Source: Euglena gracilis (lineage: Eukaryota; Euglenozoa; Euglenophyceae; Euglenales; Euglenaceae). Taken from it: a DNA stretch of 21,105 nucleotides. The position numbers were made by a program, and so were the translations under genes. Below the pieces are notes generated by a model, which saw only the letters and a list, made by a program, of their open reading frames with translations, was not told the DNA's origin and ran no database searches. Shown piece by piece: positions 9,760 to 17,965 of this stretch (positions are counted from its first letter, which is position 1; every line of letters begins with the position of its first letter). Where the stretch lies: the NCBI GenBank assembly GCA_900893395.1, contig CAAHFI011507787.1:1-21105 (forward strand), read 5' to 3'.

Positions 9760-10365
9760 GCACTCATCAGGTAATCCGACAATGCACCAGGCATCCTCTC
9801 CATCTGCTTAGGTGAAAAACTCATCTCATTTGCACCCAGCCTTTCTCGGTGTCTCTTGGTGCATCAGGGGTCACCGTAAGCCTTTCACAAGTCTGGTTAT
9901 CACACAAAACATTACTGAGGGCCGCAATTCGTGGACAACACCAAATTCTTGTTGGCTTCTGGTAGCCCCAACGAGAAAATTGGCAATAATGCACAGCGAT
10001 GAAACTAAGATCCTGCACGAAATACCTCGATCGCAGAAACCCAAACTTGGGGTTGTCAATCAACCAAAACCGAGGATGAAAATACTCTATAATTCCAAGT
10101 GTTCTTTGAACCAGGGCATATACCTTTTTAAAATCCCTCGGCCTCTGAACCTCAGCATTGGAGCAATCTTCACAGGGAGGGCCAGCCGCTATTACATCGA
10201 CATAATTGCTGTAAAAATCGTTGTAATCCCAATCCAAGAAATCCCTGCAAATCGTGGGGTTTTCACGGGGTTTCATTTCTAGGGAAATGACTTCAAACCC
10301 TTGGTCCCGGAATTTACCATGCTATCTGTTCCAGAAAAACAATTCTGCATACTCAATTCTTTATG
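9760..10365 (-). pseudogene. Cytosine-5 DNA methyltransferase domain remnant inside element B
   Basis: Minus-strand peptides match C5-methyltransferase motifs in the right order. A motif I-like stretch (IEYAELF, then FRDQGFEVISLEM) binds S-adenosylmethionine in the family. ENPTICRDFLDWDY follows, then motif IV VIAAGPPCEDCSNA with the Pro-Pro-Cys that attacks cytosine. Motif VI-like FHPRFWLIDNPKFG comes next, then AVHYCQFSRWGYQKPTRIWCCP, and a C-terminal FSPKQMERMPGALSDYL typical of the family's last conserved block. The domain is compact (about 200 aa), like the small methyltransferases of algae, their viruses and some algal retroelements. Downstream, with little gap, is the protease. It is broken, with no intact enzyme encoded. 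The call rests on motif order; family placement within C5-methyltransferases is inference. Confidence 0.8.
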
Positions 10366-10944
10366 GCAACCACCCGCATGTGTGGTTCCTCTGACCTGTG
10401 GGGGTCCTGATGGTGAGATGGGCCACCAAGAAAGCATTTCCCCTTACCACGCTGACCGTTTAATTTGTGAGGAGAAAGCTGGGAAAATCTGGAGTGGTTG
10501 GGCAGGCTCCCCAAGAATCCTGTTCATGGGGGCACTACCACAGCACTCCTACAATTGGAAAGCAGACGCACATGAGGAACTGACTCAACGGTTGTTGACG
10601 ACGGGCAGAGGTGCAAGGCGTATTTTGGGTTCGATTTAGGGTTTAGGTGGTTAGCACATTTCACTGTGGAGGTGTCCTGACAGCCAAAGGCCCTGCCCAC
10701 TCCCTCGAAAAACCCAACGTCCCCCTACTTAGCATCCTGAGGCTTAGCAGGTACGGGCTGGGCTGTGCCTCACCCTTCCGCTCACCCTGCATAGGCCGGT
10801 GAGGAGAGGAAGTCGGCCCTTTGCCTTCGCCATTCACTTTCACCCAAACTGAAAAGCCTTTCCCTTGCCTCCCTTTTTACCCATCCCAGACCCAAAGAGT
10901 GCGTTGTATTCTGGGCATTCCCCTTTGAAGTGGGACGGGACACC

Positions 10945-11162
10945 TGTGTGCGGCGGACGGGAGAGCCTACGGCACACTGCAGTGGTAGGTGTGTAACACC
11001 AAGACCAGTCTGATCCGGATAGGTTATTGGTTAAGGTGTTGGCCTCACACGCGGGAGGTCGTGGGTTCAAACACCCAGGTCCCGCCGTGTGAGTCCTGGT
11101 CGATCCCGTACGGGCAGAGGGCATACCGCGGGGATCGATCGGCACACCTTCGGCTGTATACA
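10945..11162 (+). repeat. 5' LTR of the TRIM
   Basis: 218 bp, TG...CA ends. It contains a diverged tRNA-Val-like stretch at about 11,017-11,080 (ATTGGTTAAGG, GCCTCACACGCG). Its box-B-like part is less well preserved than in the 3' LTR. Confidence 0.85.
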
Positions 11163-11174
11163 TGGTAGCAGCGG
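11163..11174 (+). other. Primer-binding site of the TRIM
   Basis: TGGTAGCAGCGG abuts the 5' LTR with no spacer and matches the animal/protist-type initiator tRNA-Met complement TGGTAGCAGAGG at 11 of 12 positions. Confidence 0.7.
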
Positions 11175-11505
11175 AACCCGTCCAATGCCACACGAACCGA
11201 GATCAGAGCCGGACCCCACGGCGCCCGCAAGGCGGAGGCGGACGCACCGAGTCTAGGCGACTGAAACTCCTACACCGTTCCAAAGTCTCAAGCCGATGCA
11301 AAGGGGGACGCTCCAAGGCGGCAGGACCCGTGGAAGACGACAACACGTAAACTGCCGGCTATAGTAAACACGAGCTGCAGGTGTCGGCAGCCTAGTGACG
11401 CAATACTCTTGAGAGGCACTAGCCAACTACAGCCGTGTGAGGCACACCCTGAGCTGTATGGGCCACGGCCACGGTGACACAGCGGGCTAGTGTGGTAAGG
11501 CTCTT

Positions 11506-11515
11506 GGGAGGGGAG
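11506..11515 (+). other. Polypurine tract of the TRIM
   Basis: GGGAGGGGAG lies directly before the TG of the 3' LTR, the position where plus-strand DNA synthesis is primed in LTR elements. Confidence 0.7.
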
Positions 11516-11732
11516 TGTGTGCAGCGGACGGGAGAGCCTAGGGCACACTGCAGTGGTTGGTGCGTAACACCAAGACCAGTCTGATCCGGGTAGATTATTG
11601 GTTAAGGTGTTGGCCTCACACGCGAGAGGTCGTGGGTTCGAGACCCAGGTAGCGCCGTGTGTTTCCTGGTCGTTCCCGTACAGGCAGAGGACATACCGCG
11701 GAGATTGAGCGGCGCACCTTCGGCTGTATACA
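11516..11732 (+). repeat. 3' LTR of the TRIM
   Basis: 217 bp, TG...CA ends, about 90% identical to the 5' LTR. It contains the better preserved tRNA-Val-like stretch. Confidence 0.85.
11588..11650 (+). promoter_or_regulatory. tRNA-Val(CAC)-like module with Pol III box A/B-like motifs in the TRIM 3' LTR
   Basis: The core TTGGC-CTCACAC-GCGAG matches a valine tRNA anticodon arm (loop CTCACAC, anticodon CAC at 11,617-11,619), with three Watson-Crick pairs, one wobble and one mismatch in the stem. It is followed by AGGT and a T-arm-like CGTGGGTTCGAGACCCAGG. GGTTCGAGACC (11,635-11,645) fits the Pol III box B consensus GGTTCGANNCC. TAGATTATTGG (11,591-11,601) is a partial box A. A full acceptor stem is not evident, so this is not called a functional tRNA gene. 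The same module occurs in the 5' LTR at about 11,017-11,080. Confidence 0.75.
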
Positions 11733-12274
11733 GCACCACAGTAGTAACAACCTGATTGGCGGTTTGCGGGTGGGTGTTGCCATTTTTGCTGGGTGGTCCG
11801 CACCACAAGTGGAGCTTTAATTGGCTGCTCCTGTGGTGGGGTTGGCTGGCTGGCTGTTGAACCGGGTCATCTTTCTTTGCCAGTTCAAGTTTTGCTGCCA
11901 CCTTGAGAATCTCCCTCTCAACTTCAGTCTCACCCTGCTCGATGGTGAGAACTTTGGGGGTAAATCGTGTGGTCTTGGTAAACTTGGGCTTGTGGTCGTT
12001 GAAATTCAGCACTTTAACCTGTCTTTCGCGGATCCACAATTTGTCATCCACAACCCTGAAAATTTCATCAAGGGATACTTTCCACTCTATTCATTCGACC
12101 CGCAAGGGTCTGGGGTAATTGGCATTCCGACTCCCACTAAAATTGATCAACCTTTCCACGGGAGTCCTGGAGTCAAACTCCACTATGTACTCCCCCCCCT
12201 CCCATGGATTTCACTGCCTTGGTAGGTGTGCCAACCAAACTTATAATTGTGTTCCTCAACGGCTGATCTGACAA

Positions 12275-14550
12275 TTAATGGGAGGCGAACATCCTTCCCC
12301 CGGGACTCTTCTGTGTTTTAATGCAAGAATCCTCTGTAATCCATTTCGATATAAATTCATGAACTCTGTTGAGGAGCAACCAAATTGCTTCCTCGGCAGA
12401 TGTATCATTGACGCTTAGCTGGGCTGACATGAACATCACCCAAAAATCATTACAATCTGCCCGGGTGGTGTTCCCAGGGGTCCTCAACGAAATGTTATAC
12501 CAAAACCTCCTAGCTTCAAAAGTATTCTCAGGTGCATATCTCGCCTTGATCCGCACAAAAACCGGCGTGAATCCAGGCTTTGCACTTGAACGTTGCAGAA
12601 ATTTTCTGTGTGAGACTGTCAGACAAACAGGACTCGAAAATTCGTAGCTTCATTGCCTCCCCATATACGGGGAAATGGCCTGCCAATATATTTCCCAGTC
12701 TGCCTCAAAATTCCGCCAATGAGGAAACCTATCGTCGACTCGGGGAGGTCTGATTGACTTGGCAATTTCTGAAACAACCAAGCCACCCCCCAAGGGGTAG
12801 AAAACGGATGGTGGTGACCCCCTGTTACACCTGCTGCAGAAACTGGTAGAATAGAATAAGTGGGACCTTGATCTCCGCTTTGCAAGGAAGGAAAACATCC
12901 TGAAAACAATGGGGTTGGACCTTCCTCAAGAGGATCCAAAAGAAAACCACTATGAGGGTGGCTTGTGCGTGAATAGGCTGCACAAGGTCAGCCGGTTTTT
13001 GCACTGCTATTACCGTTTCCACATTCACAGTTACAGGCACAACAACCGGTGCTGTGACTGCAACTGTGGAGGATGACGCTTTCTCCTTTAGGTCTCTTTC
13101 AACCTCGATGATCCTATCGTTTATCATTGCTGCTGAAACTTCTGACGACATAAACTGATTGCCAACATGCTCCAAAGCATACGGAACCCCTCTCTCAACA
13201 TTTTGAACTGTCCCCTGCAGATTTTGTGTTTGGGATGAGCATGATTGTAGTCCCAGCGAAAAAGCCCGCATAGCACCCCGCAAATCACGGATCCACTTTT
13301 CTGCCGATTGCTGCCTCCCAGCAATATTTTGCATCAAATGTTGCTGGACCTGTGACTGCACAGCTTCATTCCTCATGACCCTGCATGAATTTGTTCTATC
13401 AACGCACCCTGTCTCTGGGTAATTACCGTAAATTGCTGACCCAGTGTCAGGCTTTGTTGATTCCGCTTTTCATGGAGCAATCTGGTTTCCTTCATTTACT
13501 CCTAATGAAAGCTGTTCACCGTTGTTGGATTTCTTGCAATCCTTTCTCAAAGTTCTCGTTGTTCTGCCTCTCCTTATGATAATTCCATTCAAACTATTAT
13601 ACCAAATTGTTTTATGATCTGACACAGAAAATATGGAGTTGGAGTTCAGCCACTGCCCGCTGAACAAATTTGGAAATATGGTCCTGCTGCCGTGCAGAAT
13701 ATTCAAGCACATTGTGACTGACCGTAATTTTGCAATGAAGCAAAACCTGTTCGGCATTCTGGTGCAATGTGTTTGTTAATTTGATGCCCTCCGAAACGAG
13801 GTGTTCCAATACTTGTGCCCTCGTTTCATCCAAAGACTTTTCAATATGGGCATCAAGTGGGTGTGCATCACGCGGAACGACTTGATTCTCCACACTCGAA
13901 ACTCTGGCACTCATTTATTTAGCTGTGTTGAAAGTCCCCGGGCCCACAACACTCACCGTTCATTCTCTTCCTCCCAAAACGGGTATGGTGGATCCGGGCC
14001 ATCCTCCACACAAACCATTTGGGGCTGGGCTGGTTGTTCAGAATCATTGTTCATAAAATCGTCAGTTTGCCCATCTTTCTGACCCCCAGACCTTCGTGGG
14101 GTCTTTTCACCACCCCCACTGATTCGTCAGATGGGGGTGTGCCCCTCCCCTGATTTAGCTTTGTTGGTCGGGGAACCCTCCATCGGGTCTTCCAAAGGCT
14201 TCCCTCCTTGTTGTAAACTTTTCTGCAACTCTTGCTCCAGTGCATTCACCACCTGCCGGGGATATCTCCCACCTTCCTCTGTTAAAATCACGTCCAAGGG
14301 ATCTTGGGCTTCGATAAGGTCTTGCGAATCTCTAACGGTTAGCTCATTCCCTTGGGTACCCCCCTGGACCTCCCCTATGGTTGCACACGCTAAACAGGGA
14401 CCATGTAAGAGGAATGGGGCAGAGGGACAGGGTGTAAAAAAGGTTTTCATTGGGCTGAAAGTGCACGCCGCAGTCCACAAAGCCCAGCCCTCCATTGCGT
14501 GCTGCTACCCCACTAGGGGTCTGATCCCCGTTAAAGTTAATACTCATTGT
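12275..14550 (-). pseudogene. Gag remnant of element B: N-terminus, coiled coil, capsid-like part
   Basis: A likely start, MSINFNGDQTPSG (about 14,547), is followed by an acidic/Gln-rich N-terminal part (VVNALEQELQKSLQQGG). Next is a long heptad-rich stretch (13,914-12,930) with VSSVENQV, HIEKSLDETRAQVLEHLV, EKWIRDLRGAMRAF and NDRIIEVERDLKEK. A Val/Thr/Pro-rich linker leads to a capsid-like part with FPHWRNFEADWEIYW (about 12,730) and DCNDFWVMFMSAQL (about 12,450). The first of these lines up with TTWRQFFRDWEYYW in element C, a pattern typical of Ty3-type gag (WxxFxxxWxxYW). It is broken, with no intact product. Gag would form the particle shell in a live relative. Confidence 0.6.
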
Positions 14551-14674
14551 GTCCAGATAACACACTGGTCAAAAATCAGGGTTTTCTGCAACCTGCACAA
14601 TTTTGGGTGTTGAACTTAGACCTGTAACCAGGATACGTTCAATTTGCTAAATTTTGGTAGGCTGGTTTGTACAC

Positions 14675-15195
14675 TCAAGATTTCTGGGTAATTGGGAGAT
14701 AAAAAATCAGAAAACTGAATACCCCATCCCAAGAAAAATCTGGGCCAAAACTCCAGAGAAATCCTGGTGTGCTGCCGACACTAAATTCTTCAGCAGCCGG
14801 CTGGCAAGTTGACAAAATTGCAACCAGGTTTTCATTTGAAGAATGTGCCATATCTGAAATGGTGTGGGAAGTAGTTCCACCCACCTGAAACTTGGAAGAA
14901 AGTGTCTGATAATACTGAAGCGTCGCTGCAGTTTCAAAGTGATCATGGCTAACAACATGATCAGCTGACAAACCCCTGCGACAATGTCCTCGGAACGAGT
15001 CCCCGGGGTCCCATGCGTAGGATCAATTTTCAATATTTCTGTGGCTTTCAGCCACTCCTGGGTGCGTCGGCAGGTTTTGCCCTGAACCCCCCCCCGGCGA
15101 CTGCCCTCCCACCCACCGCAACCCGGAGGGCTCCAGTTCCCGTGGTCTCGGCTCACGCTACACCCTGCCCGGCCCCATCGAGAAGAACTGGACAC
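14675..15195 (-). pseudogene. Upstream ORF remnant of element B (unknown role)
   Basis: Minus-strand frames here contain protein-like stretches such as EWLKATEILKIDPTHG, SEDIVAGVCQL, HFETAATLQYYQTLSSKF and NENLVAILSTCQPAAEEF. It lies between the tentative primer site and the gag N-terminus, so it is either the true start of gag or a separate leader protein. I recognise no domain. Confidence 0.35.
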
Positions 15196-15344
15196 ATCGA
15201 ACGCAAGGGGTGGGTGAGCTCAGGTCCACCACCCCAAGGAGTGTTCTGGGCTGTTACTAGGAACGAGGTTAAACCTGGAATTTATCTAGCCTCGGTCCGT
15301 GCACTCCCTACTTGCTTTTCCCCTCCCTGATACGCCGCTGTGTA

Positions 15345-16080
15345 CAGGCGTGTACGTGTCAAACCACACCAAATGTTCTGCTTGAACAGCACAATTCCAA
15401 GCAAATTGACTGCACAATTCAAAGTGACACTCGGATGTTTGTAAGGATTTGGTGAGAATATGGTAGATAGAAGACAGAAGAAAGAAGAGGACCCCCCTGC
15501 AGAAGTCTTTTAAAATCTGCTCTCTGCCCGCCCACCCCACCTATCTTTGGCTCCTACCGAGCCTAAATCAGGGGGATGGGGGCAAGTAATTCGCTCTGAC
15601 TCCTCCGCGATGGTGGCTCTAAACAGCCAAAAAATCAGGTAGGGGAATGGATCCAACTCTGCTTTCTCTGCGGGGCTGCCCCCCCCCCCAGTTCTGGGCT
15701 CTTAACACCAGAGAGGCTGGGTTGTTTATGTTTTGGGATGACATATTCTGGAAAATATTCCTTTCAACACCCCCGCCCCCCCCCCCCACCGTTGACGGCT
15801 GACCAAGACCGAATCAGTTGAGAGGAGGGATACTTTCTTGCCAACCGACTGTGGAAAATTACCAAAATTTGCTCCCGAAATCCTGCCTTCATACCCTGTC
15901 TGAAAACAGGAGAAAAGACCATGAGGGGGAAATACGTATTAAATTATTTCCTATTGTGAAGAATCTATGAATTCTGCACAAACAAACCACAAAAAGCCTA
16001 AAAAAAAATCCCGAAAAAAGGAATTGAGAAAATATACACTGTCAGTGCCACAGCCACATCCATTCTCATCCTGATTGGTC
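15345..16080. other. No gene seen; possible LTR of element B and homopolymer C runs
   Basis: If element B begins near 15,341 its 5' LTR should extend into this stretch on the minus strand. A TTAAAAG-like motif (plus TTTTAAAATC near 15,509) could be its TATA box. No outer boundary or second copy can be identified. Long C runs occur at about 15,679-15,689 and 15,771-15,788. Confidence 0.3.
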
Positions 16081-16086
16081 ACCTTC

Positions 16087-16545
16087 CTGCCCCCCTCCGC
16101 AGGGTTTTCGGTTTGTTACAACCGCTATCCTGGTGGAGGTTTAAAAGGACTGGCCACAGCCGAGTTCTGTTGTTTATGGGTATTTTTGCTGCCCCCCTCC
16201 GCTCCCGGCTTACCTTCAGCCGACCCATGTTCGGGGAGGAATAGAGACTAAAAGAGCTGCCCCCCCCCCACATCGCAGAAAACGGCTTCTTTTCAGCCCT
16301 ATTTCGGGGGGAGAGAACAAATTCTGCCTCCCACTCCCCAGCCCAGAAAGTTGGCTTCCTTTCGGCCATATTTCTGCTGGGAGATACAAAAATGCTGCCA
16401 CCCCCCCCGCGCAGCGCAGAAATTAGCTTCTTTTCGGCCAGATTTCCGCTGGGGGAGATAAAATGCTGCTCCCCCCCCCAGCCCAGGCCCTTCGGTTCTG
16501 CAAAACCAAAAAATTGGTGGAGGTCCATAATGAACTGGCCAGTCA
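16087..16545 (-). repeat. Tandem repeat, about five to six units of roughly 67-72 bp, open in one minus-strand frame
   Basis: Units begin CTGC followed by a C-rich run at 16,189, 16,257, 16,324, 16,395 and 16,466, with a more diverged unit from 16,087. Each holds a GCTTCTTTTCGGCC-like core. On the minus strand one frame stays open for 149 codons (16,528-16,079) and shows a 23-24-residue repeat with the pattern SPxxNxAExK (SPSGNLAEKK, SPSRNMAERK, SPRNRAEKK). Between matching residues the spacing is 72, 69 and 72 bp, so length changes have kept frame. Whether it is translated is unknown; no known domain is present. Confidence 0.6.
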
Positions 16546-16800
16546 GTAACCACTTAACCTCATTCCGGTGCTACTGAACGCCTGAACCTGGAGGTCAGCA
16601 ACCCTGGTCACAGAGTGGATGAAAAAACCCAAACGACTCCAAAACGGCTGGGTGGGCTGTAAAATGAATCCATTAAAACAGCTTCACCTGGCCCATCCGG
16701 ACATGCCGAATGACTACAAACGACATCCGCTATCTGCTCCAGGACAACCCAAGTCACTCAACTGGAAACTCAACCAGCTGGGTGGCAAAAAACTGCGTTT
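16545..16800. other. No gene seen between the two repeat tracts
   Basis: Only short overlapping frames are present, none recognisable. The composition and the words AACTGG and CAGCTGGGTGG recur, suggesting very diverged repeat units. Confidence 0.3.
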
Positions 16801-17180
16801 TCTGCTGCTCAGCCTGACCCCCTGCCCGACCTGCCATCGGCCAGCCCAGGTCAGGGAGGAAAAGAGTATAAAACAAGTCTGCCCAGCCTGACCGCCTCTC
16901 CCGTCTTGGGTTTGGGCTCGGCCAGCCCAGGGGACGGGGGAAATGGTTTCAAACAGAAATGCCTAATCGGCTGTCCCTCCCATCCCAGTATTCGGCTAAC
17001 TTCCGGCCGCATTTCTGCTGGGGAGGGACTGGCATTTCCCTCCCTCCTGACCTGAGATCGGCCAGCCCAGGTCGGGGGAAAACAATTTACATGTCGAGGG
17101 CTTTTTTTTTACCTCGTCCGGAAACATGTGCCGATAGCAGGTCGGGGGGAGGGATCTCAATCCGTCCCCCGAAGAAATGC
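16800..17180. repeat. Second, more diverged tandem-repeat tract
   Basis: The word CGGCCAGCCCAGG recurs at about 16,848, 16,919 and 17,059 (first with a T before CGG). Two units are flanked by complementary ACCTG/CAGGT arms, so each could form an imperfect hairpin. Spacing is about 70 bp and then about twice that. It borders the proposed start of element C's LTR. Confidence 0.45.
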
Positions 17181-17193
17181 GGCTGAAAGTAAA

Positions 17194-17619
17194 TGTGTAC
17201 CAGGCACGTCCCAGCTCTGTAGAATATCTGCAGAGTGATTTCAGTGACGATCGCACCACTGTGGAAACCACAGTTGGTAAGATCGTGGCAGACACTTCTG
17301 GTATCTGCCCCTGGACACGTCAGCACTTTTCTCTCCTTCCCCCACAGGTGTTATTCTTTACTGTCAAGCTTCACAAGTTTCATCATTGTTTTTGTCTGAG
17401 GGAAAAACCCTCGACAGAACTGAACTTGACTTCAGAGGAAACTTCTGAAGTCTTTGTATTGTGCTTTGCCTCTTGGGGAATTGGGAACAAAAAAGAAAAA
17501 CCACTTTTTGGTTACTCCAAAGACTTTTCCCTACCATAAGTTAGTGGCGCACCAAGGCGAAAGCGAAAGGCTTTTCAAAAAGTCCCAAAAAGATGAAAAG
17601 GGAAACCTTTGGACGTACA
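17194..17619 (+). repeat. Putative 5' LTR of element C
   Basis: The inner end, GGACGTACA at 17,611-17,619, is followed by CT and the primer site, as in element A. The outer end is set at TGTGTACCAG (17,194), shared with A. The body shares blocks CTTTGCCT (about 17,464), GTTACTCC (about 17,512) and GACTTTTCC with A's LTR. The outer end is tentative because the 3' LTR lies outside the window. Confidence 0.5.
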
Positions 17620-17621
17620 CT

Positions 17622-17631
17622 TGGTAGCAGA
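17622..17631 (+). other. Primer-binding site of element C (initiator tRNA-Met type)
   Basis: TGGTAGCAGA two bases after the LTR end, identical in sequence and spacing to element A's site. Beyond these ten bases the match to an initiator tRNA is poor. Confidence 0.65.
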
Positions 17632-17965
17632 TTTAGGCAACGATCCCACACAGACGTTCCCCACAGAGAAACCCTGTGGTTGACTGGTAGTGAGGATCGT
17701 ACTGAGCCGTGAAACACGGGGAAAGTTTTGTTCCTGGCCCTTAGCCAACCTTTAAGCAAGGATACAGGTGTCGGAGGGTTCTGTTCGGTAATCGCCGACA
17801 CAACCTTTCCGGTCCCCGTTCCTCTGCTTATTTCAGTGAGTTTTTGGTTTTTTGTCTTTTTACCCATTTTACCCAACGTTTTTACTCAAAAAATACAAAG
17901 CACAACCCCCAACCACAAATTTGACTGTGATTTGTTTATGAATTAGGTGAGCAATCTTGAAGAAG

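Larger units (their letters stand above)
10945..11732 (+). mobile_element. TRIM-type miniature LTR element with tRNA-Val-like LTRs, nested in element B
   Basis: Total 788 bp, with no coding capacity seen. Two direct repeats, 10,945-11,162 and 11,516-11,732, both begin TGTGTGC and end GCTGTATACA. Immediately after the first is TGGTAGCAGCGG, close to an initiator-Met primer site. Immediately before the second is the polypurine tract GGGAGGGGAG. The flanks ACACC (10,940-10,944) and GCACC (11,733-11,737) agree at four of five bases, consistent with a 5-bp target duplication. The two LTRs differ at roughly 21 of 218 positions by hand count (about 90% identical), so the insertion is fairly old. It is non-autonomous by nature and would depend on another element's enzymes. 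The alternative of two separate tRNA-type SINE copies does not explain the primer site, polypurine tract and flanks. Confidence 0.85.
10860..12060 (-). pseudogene. Gag C-terminus and zinc-knuckle (nucleocapsid) remnant of element B, split by a nested TRIM
   Basis: On the far side of the nested element (11,740-12,050) the minus strand encodes a basic stretch (DHKPKFTKTTRFTPK), then an acidic helix (EREILKVAAKLELAKKDD), a Gln/Pro/His-rich linker and CYYCG next to the insertion. On the near side (10,944 downwards) it encodes SHFKGECPEYNALFG and a Gly/Lys-rich run. The Cys pair and the His...Cys pair of a CCHC-type knuckle therefore lie on opposite sides of the 788-bp insertion. CCHC knuckles in nucleocapsid bind the element's RNA. 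Confidence 0.65.
8721..15341 (-). mobile_element. Element B: broken Ty3-like LTR retroelement carrying a DNA methyltransferase
   Basis: Read on the minus strand the recognisable order is: upstream ORF (15,195-14,675), gag N-terminus (14,550-14,127), coiled coil (13,914-12,930), capsid-like part (12,770-12,275), zinc-knuckle region (12,050-10,860, interrupted by a nested TRIM), cytosine-5 DNA methyltransferase (about 10,365-9,760), retropepsin-like protease (about 9,620-9,350), and a tail of unclear nature to 8,721. Reverse transcriptase, RNase H and integrase are not seen, and no 3' LTR is found. It is therefore either 3'-truncated or a non-autonomous derivative. The 5' boundary is tentative: minus-strand TGTACACA followed by a sequence weakly like an initiator-Met primer site (GTATCAGGG, about 15,329-15,337). 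The element is broken in many places and looks old. Confidence 0.7.

Noticed and set aside
10981-11080. A genuine tRNA-Val gene
   Set aside because: The match covers the anticodon arm, variable region and T-arm, but there is no convincing acceptor stem. The stretch lies inside a repeated LTR, and two copies occur at the same place in each repeat.
10945-11732. Two independent SINE insertions
   Set aside because: The primer site directly after the first copy, polypurine tract directly before the second, shared TG...CA ends and near-matching 5-bp flanks are better explained by one TRIM. A genome search could still overturn this.
11602-11806. Minus-strand open frame through the TRIM 3' LTR as an extension of element B's protein
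   Set aside because: The frame crosses the LTR boundary by chance; the LTR part has no protein-like pattern, while the part beyond it belongs to gag.
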